Origin: Sclerotiophoma versabilis
Taxonomy: Eukaryota; Ascomycota; Dothideomycetes; Pleosporales; Didymellaceae
NCBI GenBank assembly: GCA_012274445.1
Contig: JAAROD010000087.1
Span: 62,001 to 126,000 of the forward strand
Direction of reading: 5' to 3'
DNA length: 64,000 bases
Under the pieces are notes generated by a model. That model worked only from the letters and a program-made list of their open reading frames with translations, ran no database searches and had not been told where the DNA came from. This document shows positions 53,442 to 64,000 of the stretch, in pieces (within the stretch, counting starts at the first letter, position 1; every line of letters starts with the position of its first letter). The translations under genes were made by a program, and so were the position numbers.

Positions 53442-54517
53442 GTTGGCGGCTACTCTTGCTTGTTGACGATGCACCAGCGTTCAAAACAGACAAAGAACGA
53501 TAACAAGAAGGATACTGCCAATCGCGAATAAGGTTCTCCAAATATTTGAAACAAATCAGTTGCCTGGCTCAAAGGTCCGTGTATTCCTCAGCCTTCCGGA
53601 TTTGGTGGATGTGATCTGCGCTAGATGCAAGGGTTGAACATGACGGTCTAAGGTATCGTTTAAGCGAAAGGGGAAGACCTAACGATGTCGAAGCACCTGG
53701 AGAACTTCATGTATTTGAAGGGGCCCAAAAGTTGCAAAAGTTGGTCATACCCCTCCTCGTGGCGGGCAAGGCGGGAAGGGTTCCAAGACGTTAGGAGGTC
53801 TTCTCGGACCTTTTTTACGCCGTCGATGGTCTATGAACCGAGAAGTGATCGCTATCGCCGGCCTGGTAGTTCGGTATGATAAGTGAAGAATGCGTTGCCT
53901 TGCCAGGAGCGCAAGGTAAGCATCTTGCAGTGTTCTGTGCCGTGAGGGGTCATCACGGCCAAGGTACGGTCACCTCTTGCATGATGACATGCAGATCCAC
54001 AGTCCCGCGCTGTGGCTGGTCCAAGGCCCGTATTAAGCAGATAAAATCAGCAGCGGATGCAGCTGGCACAAGACACACGCCATGCTGGAGAAGTGCATGG
54101 CTCCCGCTGTCGCGTCCGTCAGGTGGTGCTGCGAAACGGTGGCTCGGCTCAGGTACGCGGCTGTTCCTGCCTACGTATGACGTGTTTCTGGTGATGCAGG
54201 TCGCTGCTTCTTCCTTTGCACCGCATGTGGATCCCTGCCGCAGATCGCGCTTGTTAATGTGACAACAAATCGCGCCAGCATTTCTAGACACTCTCCACCC
54301 CCGCAATTTCACTCCGTTGCCATCAAACAGCATCCGCCACCCGTCGTTCGTTTCCGCGGTCCACGAGATCAAGTTAGCAATTACCACGCGACATCTCGAA
54401 CAAAGCCGAGGCGTCACTCGGCGTTCAACGACAAGCTCCCGCTAGGTCGGTCCCCTTGCAATTGACTCAGCTCTTGCGTCAGAGACTAACCGCTTGCAGT
54501 GTTTATGTGCACCCATC
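53442..54517. promoter_or_regulatory. Divergent intergenic region
   Basis: These 1.08 kb lie between the hydrolase start (-) and the disordered-protein start (+). I see no gene. A good splice-acceptor context (CTAACCGCTTGCAG, 54486-54499) lies 18 bp before the ATG at 54518, suggesting an intron in the 5' leader of the next gene. Confidence 0.45.
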
Positions 54518-55411
54518 ATGGCGAACTACGTCGATGCTTCTTCGCAGACAGAGTGGGCGGGCATGATGCAAAAAAATATTGTTCGGCCAGAGGCCCTCTT
54601 CTCTCCTGCTTCATATCCTGACGCAAGCACGCCTCCGGACGAACTATTACCAAACAAGGATCCATGTGTTGCCGACATTACAATTATATCACCAGCAGAA
54701 CAACGAGGACAGCCGCAGACGCCACCACGGTCAAAAGAGCCATCAGAAGAAGATCTCCCAACCATGTCAACATCACCACTGCTGGCTAGGCGCCAGAACC
54801 GTCCAAACTTTGTGCCTCACATTGACCTGCCGTCACCCGAGATGCAAGCACTCCGGATAGAGACACTCGACGATGAAGTACCAGTCTCACCGCCACCGTC
54901 TGGTCTTGTCTTGTCGCCGGTGCCTGAGGCCAACAAGCGCTTTGCTGGCCACACTCCGTTGTTCCCAAGATCACCATCTCCAGACATGCTTCGGAAGCAA
55001 CCCCCTGGTCGGCACCTGCACCCAATTGTGCCGGAGATGCTTCGATCACTGCCAGTGCACGAGTTGATTGTCGAGCAAGATTTCAACGAAGATGCCGATA
55101 CAGAGCCACAGCCAGAAGAGGAGAGCCAGTCGGCGACACCACAGAGAGATAGCGGACTGACCGGACCGCTCACTCTTGCGCCAAACCCAGATGTTGGCAG
55201 CCAAAATCACATTATGCTCAGCGTACTGGACGAGGAGCTCAGTAAGATTGCTCAGCAACAAGCGCGGGTCGATGGCGCCGCCGAAGACGAACATCCACTC
55301 AGTCGTCAGGGATCAGCAGATTCGCGTGCATCTGAGGTCAAACCCGTTGATGGGGTTATTCTGAAGAAAACCGTGCCTCTCAATTTCGGGGCGCCAATTG
55401 GAACAGTGTAG
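54518..55411 (+). CDS. Disordered conserved protein of unknown function
   Basis: This frame encodes 297 residues from the ATG at 54518 (MANYVDASSQTEW). It is Pro/Ser/Glu-rich almost throughout, with no globular domain visible. It contains repeated phospho-site-like motifs (TPPR, SPSPDM, LPSPEMQ, SPPPSG) and a short helix-prone segment (HIMLSVLDEELSKIAQQQARV). It ends VPLNFGAPIGTV. The splice-acceptor context just upstream suggests that the start may be preceded by a non-coding exon, or that a further coding exon exists. I do not recognise the family. The steady composition and length make it a likely real gene. Confidence 0.62.
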   Translation: MANYVDASSQTEWAGMMQKNIVRPEALFSPASYPDASTPPDELLPNKDPCVADITIISPAEQRGQPQTPPRSKEPSEEDLPTMSTSPLLARRQNRPNFVPHIDLPSPEMQALRIETLDDEVPVSPPPSGLVLSPVPEANKRFAGHTPLFPRSPSPDMLRKQPPGRHLHPIVPEMLRSLPVHELIVEQDFNEDADTEPQPEEESQSATPQRDSGLTGPLTLAPNPDVGSQNHIMLSVLDEELSKIAQQQARVDGAAEDEHPLSRQGSADSRASEVKPVDGVILKKTVPLNFGAPIGTV

Positions 55412-55764
55412 GACATGCTGGACGTTCCACTGAGCAAGAGCAAACGCGGGCCACATGGCGAAGAAATAATTTAGATTAGCCGAAAGATTGGCAGAAGGAT
55501 TCTGAATAACATCATAGATAGCGATTGAGCATTACAGCAATACCCAGTGGTCGAGGACAGCATTGCGGGACAATGACCTCCACCATCAAGATCAGGATAG
55601 ACAGCTGTATCAAACAGGAGCATGTTAACAATTTGAGACTTTGTTGGTATTTGACGTGCTCCAGCAATGCTTTCGCTCCCATGGTTTACTGTACAATGAT
55701 TCTACATGAAGACTTCCACATGCATATTCTACACATCTCCAACGACTTATCGTAAAACGCTGCA
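55412..55764. other. Convergent intergenic region
   Basis: These 353 bp lie between the 3' ends of the disordered-protein gene and mL46. I see nothing notable in them. Confidence 0.4.
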
Positions 55765-56900
55765 CTACCGCTCAGCAAGCATGTTCTTGATCTGGCGCCA
55801 GTAATCACCATCAACCGCCGTCTTCAACTCGTCCTTGTGCAGCCACTTGAAGTCCTGCAGACCGAGCTTGTTGTCTTTGAGGTTGGCCTGGCCAGCCATT
55901 ATGCGTGCCTTTAAGAAAAAGGTCTTGGAACCTTGCTCTTGCAGCCCAGTTTCGGTCTCCTTGGGGGTCGCGTAGCTCTGCTGGCAGTGGCCAACAGGCA
56001 CGTGGCCGACGAGCCAGGTGTTCATGTTGACGCCACCGGACTGGGTAATGATGCGTTGCGCAGCCTGTTCTAGTCAGCAAATCATCCAAGTACTTCGAGT
56101 CATGATCGTGAGGGATGTCATACCCCATGCAGATTCTCATCCTTCAGCCTGTCCTGCGGAAACTCCCACCTCCCCTCTTTGTTCTTCACCAGCAAATACA
56201 GCGTCCGCTGCAGCGCACGCGCCAGACTCTTCGTGTCGTTCTCCTGATCCGCCTGCGTGATCCTACTAGGCGGCCGCTCAAACGCCTCGCGCTCATCCTT
56301 CGCCGCATTCGCCGCAGCAGCAGCCGCTCCTGTCTCATCCTCAGCCCCCGTCGTCTCCGCGTCCTCCAGCAGCCGGTCAACCTGCCACTGGAGCTCGCTC
56401 TCCTTGGCACCGACTAAGACTTCGTCGTTCCACGCCTCCTCGCCGTAGCCCTTGTACCGCCCGATGTCGCGTGCGGGCGTGAGGCGCTGTGCCATTTTCC
56501 GTTTCCATTCCCGGTCTGCAGGCGTGCGCGCTTTGAAGTAGAAGTACCTTGTGAAGGGCAGGGCGAGGCGTTCGTTGAGGCGCTTCTGGTACAGGAAGAA
56601 GGCCGCTTCGAAGGGGTGCAGGTCGCGTGTTATCTGTGGCGGGCGGGAGAGCAAGACGCCTGCGTTGACGGCATAGGAGGTCGACGGAGAGGACTGGGCA
56701 ACTGGGGGGATGTGCTGGGCGAGTGCATCCTCGGGTGTGGGAGCTGCGGCGGCTGCTGTTGCGTAGGGGCTGCGCGCCGTCGTGTTTCTACATGAGCGGC
56801 ATATCGACTGGCCTGGTTCCATCAGCTGGGATCCCCTTTCAAGCCAATTGACACACTCACCTGCTCTCGCGGCCACCCGCCGTGTCTGGTTCGCGTTCAT
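55765..56900 (-). CDS. MRPL17: Mitochondrial large-subunit ribosomal protein mL46
   Basis: Exons 56900-56124 and 56064-55765 (59-nt intron) give 358 residues. mL46 is a peripheral protein of the mitochondrial 54S subunit with a Nudix-like fold. The N-terminus is Ala/Arg-rich (residues 1-55) and fits an import presequence. The conserved part starts with AGVLLSRPPQITRDLHPFEA, continues with FFLYQKRLNERLALPFTRYF and ARDIGRYKGYGEEAWNDEVL, and, after a low-complexity Ala/Glu insert, with LYLLVKNKEGRWEFPQDRL. Exon 2 supplies AAQRIITQSGGVNMNTWLVG and FFLKARIMAGQANL. The gene is divergent from CCT8. Confidence 0.92.
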
Positions 56901-57657
56901 CTTCCCGTCCTGGCTTCCTCGTGATGGACGTCGTGCGTCTCCTCAAACCATCGGTCGACCTTCGAAAAGTTCGGGGAGCGGAGGTTATCGTGCATTGGGA
57001 CTAGCGCCCTTACATAATCCGCTGCGCAACAAAACTTCGTCCAGCAACGCGAGACCAACTCTTCACTTCTATATGGCCCTCCTTATCTCCAGCGTGTCGC
57101 TTTTTTCTCCTACCAGACGCTGGTCATTTAATGGTGCCTAGAGGGATCGAGCAGTCTTTTTCGCTAGCAGTACCTTCAATATTGTTCCAAGGCGTACAGC
57201 TAGATAGATTTTGCTCACATCTTTTTGCGTGATGATGTGTTTTTGAGTGTCGAGACTCTGTGGAACCTTGCGCCGCCGCATGCTTGCGTCTCCAGCATGA
57301 GGGATAATAATCATCTTCATAGGCTGGTACCTCGCCGTGTATTGATTCTGGCGGTGCGCAGACGTGTGTGAGCTACAGACGCCCTTCTGGACCCTGCATC
57401 CTACTTGCGGATTCTGTAGAGGACAAACCACGAGGAGCGTAGTATTGCATGTATTTCTGTATTGCAGGTGTTCGAAACTAGATTACCGAATGGCTTGTCA
57501 TGTCCCATGCCCTGCATCTGAAGGTTGTTGCGCTGTTGCTCCCCCGCGGCGCTTGCTTTCGCCGACCCGCCAAGCCATCTGTAAATTTACCAGACGCGTC
57601 CCGCGCTGAGCTCCCAGGCACAACCCAAACCCCAGATACCCCTCACATACCGCCAAC
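56901..57657. promoter_or_regulatory. Divergent promoter region between mL46 and CCT8
   Basis: This 757 bp region must carry both promoters. No gene or obvious repeat is seen. Confidence 0.4.
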
Positions 57658-59431
57658 ATGTCTCTCTCGATACCTAACGCCCCGAACGCTGGGCTGTTCA
57701 AGCAGGGCTACCAGAAGTGAGATCCCTCTGCCCCGCCATCGACATGTACACACTGCTAACCACCCCACAACAGCTACGACGCTGAGGATGGCGCCGTCAT
57801 TCGCAACATCGATGCCTGCAGGACGATTGCCCAGACTGTCCAGACCTCCCTCGGCCCCTTTGGGCGCAACAAGATCGTCATCAACCATCTGCAGAAGATG
57901 ATCCTCACCTCCGACGCCGCGACAATACTGAGGGAACTCGAAGTTGTGCACCCCGCGGCAAAGCTGTTGGTCATGGCCAGTCAGCAGCAAGAGGCAGAGA
58001 TGGGCGATGCGACCAACCTCGTTATCGTCCTTGCTGGCGAGCTGCTGAAGAAGGCGGAGGAGCTCATTCGCATGGGTCTCAAGACAAGTGATATTGTTCT
58101 GGGGTACGAGAAGGCTCAAAACGCGGCACAGCAGGTTCTGGAGGGTATGTAACACGTGGAATATGTCCGGCGCTCAGGCTAACAGCAGCGCAGAACTGGT
58201 GTGCGACAAGGTTGCCGACATTCGATCGCAAGAAGAGCTCGCAAAGGCTATCCGCACCGTCGTCGCCGCGAAGCAGTCCGGCAGCGAAGACTTCCTCGCC
58301 GAACTGGTCGCAGAGGCCGTCCTCGCGGTGCTGCCCAAGAACCCCATCAACTTCAATGTCGACAACGTCCGAGTCGTCAAGATCATGGGAGGTGCGCTGG
58401 AGCAGAGCAAGGTTGTCAAGGGCATGGTCTTTGCGAGATCACCAGAGGGCAACGTCACAAAGGCTACCAAGGCCAAGGTCGGCGTTTTCTCGTGCCCCAT
58501 CGACATCTCGCAGACTGAGACCAAGGGTACAGTTCTGCTGCACAACGCAAAGGAGATGATGGACTTCACAAAGGGCGAAGAGCAGCAGGTTGAGCAGGCC
58601 ATCAAGGAACTGCATGACGCCGGTATCCGCGTCGTTGTTGCTGGATCCACCATTGGCGAGCTTGCGCAGCACTACCTTAACCGCTACAACATGCTCACCA
58701 TCAAGATCCTCTCCAAGTTTGAGCTCCGACGATTATGCCGCGTTGTTGGCGCCACACCCCTGGCGCGTCTGGGAGCACCCATGCCAGACGAGATGGGTAC
58801 CATCGATGTAGTCGAGACCCTCGAGATTGGTGGGGACCGCGTCACCGTTTTCAGACAAGAAAATGAGCAGACACGGACAGCGACCCTCGTCCTGCGCGGC
58901 GCCACCCAGAACCACCTCGACGACGTTGAGCGCGCCATCGACGACGGTGTCAACGTAGTCAAGGCCATCACCCGCGACCCGCGACTAGTACCCGGAGCCG
59001 GAGCCACAGAAATGCAGCTTGTTGAGCGCATCAAGACCATCGCCGACAAGACACCCGGCCTCGCACAGTACTCGATCCGCAAGTTCGCCGAAGCCTTTGA
59101 AGTCATTCCCCGCACCCTCGCCGAGTCAGCAGGTCTTGACGCCACCGAAATCCTCGCACGCTTGTACGTCGCACACGCCGCACAGAAGGGCCGCAAGGAC
59201 GACGAGTGGACTATTGGTGTCGACATCGAGAACGACGACAACACCGGTATCCTCGACGCCAAGGAGGAAGGCATCCTAGATCTGTGGGTCAGCAAGAGCT
59301 GGGCTATCAAGTTGGCCTCCGAGGCTGCCAGGACAGTGCTGAGCGTCGACCAGATCATTGTCGCCAGGCAAGCTGGTGGACCGAAGATGCCCGGGAAGGC
59401 ACAGCAGGGCAATTGGGACAACGACGACTAA
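57658..59431 (+). CDS. CCT8: T-complex protein 1 subunit theta (CCT8)
   Basis: Exons 57658-57716, 57774-58144 and 58194-59431 (introns of 57 and 49 nt) give 555 residues. CCT8 is one of eight subunits of the cytosolic chaperonin that folds actin, tubulin and other proteins. The N-terminus (MSLSIPNAPNAGLFKQGYQN) and the CCT signatures are present: SLGPFGRNKIVINHLQK, the nucleotide loop EMGDATNLVIVLAGELL, VVKIMGGALEQSKVVKGMVF, RLGAPMPDEMGTIDVVE and VPGAGATEMQLV. The loop reads GDATN where animal CCT8 has GDGTN, a conservative difference. Splice joins restore YQNYDAEDG and QVLEELVCDK. The acidic Asn/Asp tail is short. Confidence 0.96.
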
Positions 59432-60782
59432 GCTCATCTCGAGGAAGATAGATGAAAAACATGTATAATGACATGACTTGAACGATCAAGATTAGTACAG
59501 ACAATACCCTGCATTTCAATGTCTGCCACATTCTCCATCTGCTAGATGTTTACACGTCGACATGGTAGCTGGTCATGTTTTCTTCCCACTCCTGCATTCA
59601 CATGATTTTCACTTGTGCATGCTTCTCGTCGACGCTTACACTCCAGCTCCTTACTCTTCGCTAGCCATCTGCCCACCCCGTCTCTGCCCACACCAACATT
59701 CGCACTCAGCCCATTCCTATACTCTACACTCCAACAACAATGACATAGTGTGAGCGAAGCAGCGTAAGCGCCGAGTGACGCATCACCCCTTCAATCTCGA
59801 CATACCTCTCTGTCAAAATAGGAGAAAATGAAGAGTCGAATTTTTCAATCCGTAACTTTCTAACCTCCTTGTATTTGAGTTTTTTTTTTTTTTTTTTCTT
59901 TTCCTGATAGGTGGTGTTTCGGTAGCTGTAGTTCGATACTCGGATCCGAGGCTCAAAAAGAAGAACAAAAAAAAGAGAGAGAGAGGGGGGGGGGGGGGGT
60001 TCGTGGGTATCATGCCTGCGCAAGTGAAAGTGAAAGTGAAAGGCAGGTGGGTGGAATGTTGAATTGATGAAGCGCTAGATACACCTCAAGAATGCTGAAG
60101 TGAATAAAGCAGCAGTATGGTTGCGTGGTATCTAGGAAGCTTGAGAAGACCCAGAAAGGCGTATTGTGATGCTGCGAATTTATTTTGTAGACATGCTCGA
60201 GGCAGACAGGGTGGGCTCATGCAGACTGACGAGTTGATGTCATCATGTTCCAGTCAGAACACCGTCGTCGTGTTGTTTTGCCAACAGTCACATATGTCAC
60301 TCAAAGCAGAGTTGGGAATTAAAATGCGAAGAATGAAAGATGGGTATTCGAAGCTCTATGCATTTACGTTGAAACGCCGAAGCTCCATGCTCATGCTCGT
60401 GATCGCGTAACGCATCCCAAACCCAATTGCTCATCACCAACCGCCAACGCTATGCTACTAATGTTGATAATCCTGAAGCAGTGTCATGGTCGGTCGTGAG
60501 CTCGTTGCGCGGCCCCCAGGCTTAAACGCCAAAACTCCATTGTATGCCTTCAAGCTCAACTAATTCAATAATCATTGCCATAACCTCGTAATTACGGCAT
60601 TGTGCTTGCACTTAGCACTCAGCTGCCATGTCGTTTCCTTTGTTTTTGTCTCAATTTCTTTCTTTCTTCGTCTTTGTAGGGTATCTTCCAAGTCCTCAGA
60701 AGAATCGGAGCTACTCACAAAGCCACACACAGCTTTCGCCGAACTTGGACAAACTGTGAATATTCTGCGGTCAACGAAGAGC
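59432..60782. other. Convergent intergenic region with homopolymers
   Basis: These 1.35 kb lie between the stops of CCT8 (+) and the USP gene (-). They hold an 18-bp T run (59880-59897), an A8 and GAGA tract followed by a 15-bp G run (59985-59999), and three GTGAAA units near 60023-60040. No gene is supported. Confidence 0.55.
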
Positions 60783-63700
60783 TCAGGGTTCAAGTAGCTC
60801 AACATCATCGGACTCACTACCGTAGTCGGATGCATCAAACGCTCCCTCGCCCGGGCTTGGCATGCTGACCTCGGGCAGCATGCGCACTCGTGCTTCGACT
60901 TCAATCTGCCACTGGTAGACTAGAGATTTGTCGTTGTCGTCCTTCAAGTTGGCGAGGTTTGGGTCTTCGCTTTGGTCCAATTCGTACAGTAGGGAAACGA
61001 GAAACTTGCCGGTCTCAACTAGGGGGGTCAAATGCCTACGTGGCATACTGGCACCGGACTCGTATACAATTCTCTTGATGACCTCAGTGGCAGTGGCTCG
61101 GGCAAACCTGTATGCCTCGTCCAAATTCTGCGTATCCTCCATGTACTTGGTGTAAAGATCGCGGATGAATACATGCGCACCATTACGAACGTTCTCATCG
61201 GAGTAGAGGAGCAGTACGTTGGCGTATCTATTACTTCTGGCAATGAGACACCAGTAGATGTCCATTGCCGAAAGTTGTGGGTTTGTCAGAGTGAACACAT
61301 GCTGAAAAAAGCGTAGGACGTCACCACCACTAGGGGCAACTTTCTCGTCAGAGAGTTGTTCGATTGCTGCAATGGCGTCGACCACGGTGTCGCAGACCTT
61401 GCTGAGGGGCTCCACGGTGGTCACAACCTCGCAGTAGCTCGAAGCGACTCGTAGATATGGGTCGCAGTAAGGATTGTTAAGCTCACTGATGCCTTGAACA
61501 ATCATGGTGATGATGTTGCGCTGAACACCATTGTCGAGCGATCCGGCCATCCTTTTGATAACCTCTCCGGGGTAGAAAGAGTCCGTCTTTGTCTGGTCAA
61601 ATAGTTCGACCATCTTGTCCACGACCGCGTACGCCTTGTTCTCGCTGTGCCAACACAACAGCAGGCTTTTCTCTTCGGATGTGAACGGAAAGACCATATG
61701 CTCGTTGTCGACTTCCATCATTCGATCCGACGTGTCACGAACTACTAGGTTTATATCCATGTGCGAGAGTATGGTGGACATGAAGCCTATCAATCTGTTG
61801 TAGACGCCTATTCTCTTCTGGAATGCTCGATAAAAATCGATATGTGAATCGGCAAGCTTAGGACGGGCATGCATACAGAATAGTCGGAGGCAGAAGCCTA
61901 AGATGTTAGCATCCAACAAAGCGGCCGTCTCAACATAGCCCATCTCGACTACCTGCGTCAACAACAGGTATAGATCATCCCAGGCTCTGGAGTTCTTTGG
62001 TGAACATTCAGCGAGTATTGCTAATCGTTTTGCGACCGGGACGATTACACCAGTATCGACGTCTGCATCCAAAGCCATGTCGTTGTCCGCAGTCGCATTA
62101 TGGAGGTAAGCGTCTTTGTCACGCAGAGATCTAAGGCCGTCGACCAGGAACGACCTTGTCTGTGACCTGATGCTTGGATGAGGACAACGCAGAAGCAAAT
62201 TGTGGAGTACCTCATCGTCTCGTGCAAGCCACTGGAGAATGATACTGCAGCATATTTCGCATGACAGAGATCGGCGAAGATGAACAAGAGCCTCTTCGAA
62301 TATGCCAGTAGTCTGCTGGCGCCAGACTATACGGCCAAGGTGCGTTAAGAAGACATCGAGCGCGCGCGACTCATGTTCATGATTCTCTGAACAGGTCCCG
62401 TTGTTGATCCTCCGTGATGCACCATGCAGCTGCCGCACAAATGCTGAATGATGCGGGTCGAAGAGACAGTATTCCCGGATGAAGATCTCATTCTTGAGAC
62501 TAATTTCATCTGCAATGGGTCGAGGAATTTCGACACTTGGTGGCTGTGCTTGCGATGAGACAGTCCACTGCTGTTGATCACCTGCGATGGCTGTCCTCCG
62601 CTGATAGAACAACATGTAAGCAGAATACATCTTGTACTGACGAGAGTAACCGTCGTCTACTAATCCACCGAAAGTTTTCTGTGGTATCTCTGCTGGATCA
62701 AAGGGATCAACCTGTTCATCGTTGAAATTGAGCCAGGTAGGCGAAGCATCGCCAGTCGGACAAGGTCGCTTCCGGATGTAAGAGTAGTAGTGGCCGTTCT
62801 CACAGTTGCCAAAGTGTACTACAACGCCAACAAGATCAAAAAGGTCTTCTGTATGTGGCTTTGAAGGATCACTGAGATGATCAACATTGTAGAGACCAAT
62901 GTCGATTGTCTCCGGGAAGGCAAAATGTTCGTGAACTTTCTTCCGGCTGAAGTCGGTCAAGTCGAAGTCGAACCGTTTCAGGTGAAAGATTAAGTTGTCC
63001 GGTGCAGACTTGAGGCACGTTCTAGTACAGTCAGGTGCGCTCTGTTTGCGAAAAAGGCGTTGCTTACCGTTTCACAGCGTCGACGAATTTGCCGCCACAC
63101 GACTCGCACTTGTACTTGTTGTCCCCCTCCATGACGTCGCCTTGGACAAAGGCCTGAAGGCTCTCCTGCAGATTGGCCTTGCCCTGGACATCGCATTGCA
63201 AGGCGAAGAATGAATCGGCGCGTTCAGACACGTGCTCGCACTCTTTTGACTTGACCTGTTGTAGCATCTGTCCGCCATAGAAGTTGCGGAATTGGTGCTT
63301 GTCGCGTTGGTTCACAAGCTGTGCCTCCCACTGATCGAAAAGTAGGTTGTAAAATTCGTCAGCGTCCATCTGCACAGAAATATCGATGGGTGACTTGTCC
63401 AGCGTCCGTACACATTCTGCAAAAGGTCGTGGGTCAGCAGACTTGCGATATGAGTTTTGCATCGTCGCAAATAGTCTCTGTGTCTCCAATAGCAGCCGTT
63501 GAGAGCTATCGCCCTCTTTCACCTCAAGGCTAAGCATGAACTGTCTGAAATTCAAGTTCATGAACAGCTGGGCCAGTAGGGAATTCATGTAGCATATAGC
63601 GCGAGGATTGTGTAGGCCAACGTATCCAGTTTGAGAGCGAACCTCGGCAGCACGGTCGACTGAGAGATTGGGCAAGACGTTATTTACCAGTCTGTTCTCA

Positions 63701-64000
63701 ACATCACCAGATAGTCGAAGCAACCGCTCGTAGGAATGACTATCGTCGGCTAGTGCTAGCATGAGATCGTAGAGCTCCCGTCGTGCGCTGCTGTCAAGGA
63801 TAGGAAGCGAGGCAGACGCCAAACCGTCTTCTTGCGATACACTCTCAACAGGCAATACGCTGTCTAGTGTTAGCAGAGTCACAAAGATAGGTGAGCCAAT
63901 TAGAAGAGTCGGATTTCGTAGTCTCAAGATTAGAAGACGTACCTAATGAAGAGGAACTTTTGAAATATAGACGAAATGAGCGCGCCAGCGTTCAGAGGAC
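60783..64000 (-). CDS. Large ubiquitin-specific protease, catalytic and C-terminal part (5' end outside window)
   Basis: Visible exons are 64000-63943, 63859-63068 and 63021-60783 (introns of 83 and 46 nt), giving 1029 complete codons in one frame. The gene continues past the right edge. The USP domain starts with the Cys box GLHNPRAICYMNSLLAQLFM (nucleophile Cys). It continues with MDADEFYNLLFDQWEAQL, a zinc pair CESCGGKF (with CEH upstream) and NLIFHLKRFDFDL, then the His box CENGHYYSYIRKRP and a closing SAYMLFYQRR. A helical region of about 600 residues follows, ending in an acidic tail. A catalytic domain in the C-terminal third fits the very large USP9X/USP34-like fungal proteases, which remove ubiquitin from substrates. 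The joint at 63942-63860 is inferred from phase and an open upstream frame. Confidence 0.9.

Noticed and set aside
63925..63992. Splice of the USP upstream exon to an acceptor at the first AG (…CACTAG)
   Set aside because: That phase puts a stop codon in the upstream exon. The acceptor 4 nt further on (…CTAGACAG) keeps an open frame.

Overview
The window reads as nuclear DNA of a filamentous ascomycete (Pezizomycotina), most likely a dothideomycete. Supporting evidence: about 24 protein genes on both strands; short introns (mostly 39-83 nt) with CTAAC/CTGAC-like branch points; no operon structure; and fungus-specific families, namely a HET-domain protein, a DUF3176-type membrane protein, ApsA/Num1, Tah18, Vms1 and a fungal helicase/CbxX-AAA fusion. 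I reconstructed exon joins by hand from splice signals, reading-phase continuity and family conservation. Every multi-exon model given sums to a multiple of three. The class assignment is inference; there is no rRNA or other marker gene here.

Layout. 1-10 kb: the 3' end of a DUF3176-type membrane protein, HAT1 (histone acetyltransferase B) divergent from a ZIP zinc transporter, an AhpD/carboxymuconolactone decarboxylase-like protein, and a three-exon HET-domain protein followed by a gene-poor 1.4 kb stretch. 10-22.6 kb: a two-RRM RNA-binding protein divergent from the diflavin reductase TAH18, a collapsed F-box gene, VMS1 (ribosome quality control), an isochorismatase-like hydrolase, an AIF/AMID-type oxidoreductase and the electron transfer flavoprotein beta subunit. 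22.9-32.2 kb: a six-exon gene for a protein of about 2325 residues that joins a UPF1/ZNFX1-type helicase, NFX1-type zinc-finger cysteines and three CbxX/SpoVK-type AAA+ ATPase modules. It is divergent from a conserved fungal gene of unknown function. 32.2-45.9 kb: a low-complexity convergent intergenic region, ISY1, a small Trp/Cys-rich candidate gene, the cortical anchor apsA with a long 20-residue repeat array, and an unrecognised conserved disordered protein. 45.9-64 kb: an orphan protein of about 1379 residues, CWC24, an alpha/beta-hydrolase, a disordered protein, mitochondrial ribosomal mL46 divergent from CCT8, and the catalytic end of a large ubiquitin-specific protease that runs off the right edge.

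Most genes are housekeeping. Two spliceosome factors (ISY1, CWC24), three proteostasis factors (VMS1, CCT8, the USP) and two mitochondrial genes (ETF-beta, mL46) are scattered and do not form a pathway cluster. The best candidate for an under-described system is the helicase/zinc-finger/triple-AAA+ protein, whose parts resemble RNA-surveillance or innate-defence machinery; its function is unknown to me. Other points of interest are two GC-AG introns among about 30, a stop-free in-frame intron in the ETF-beta gene, and several short tandem arrays next to or overlapping genes.
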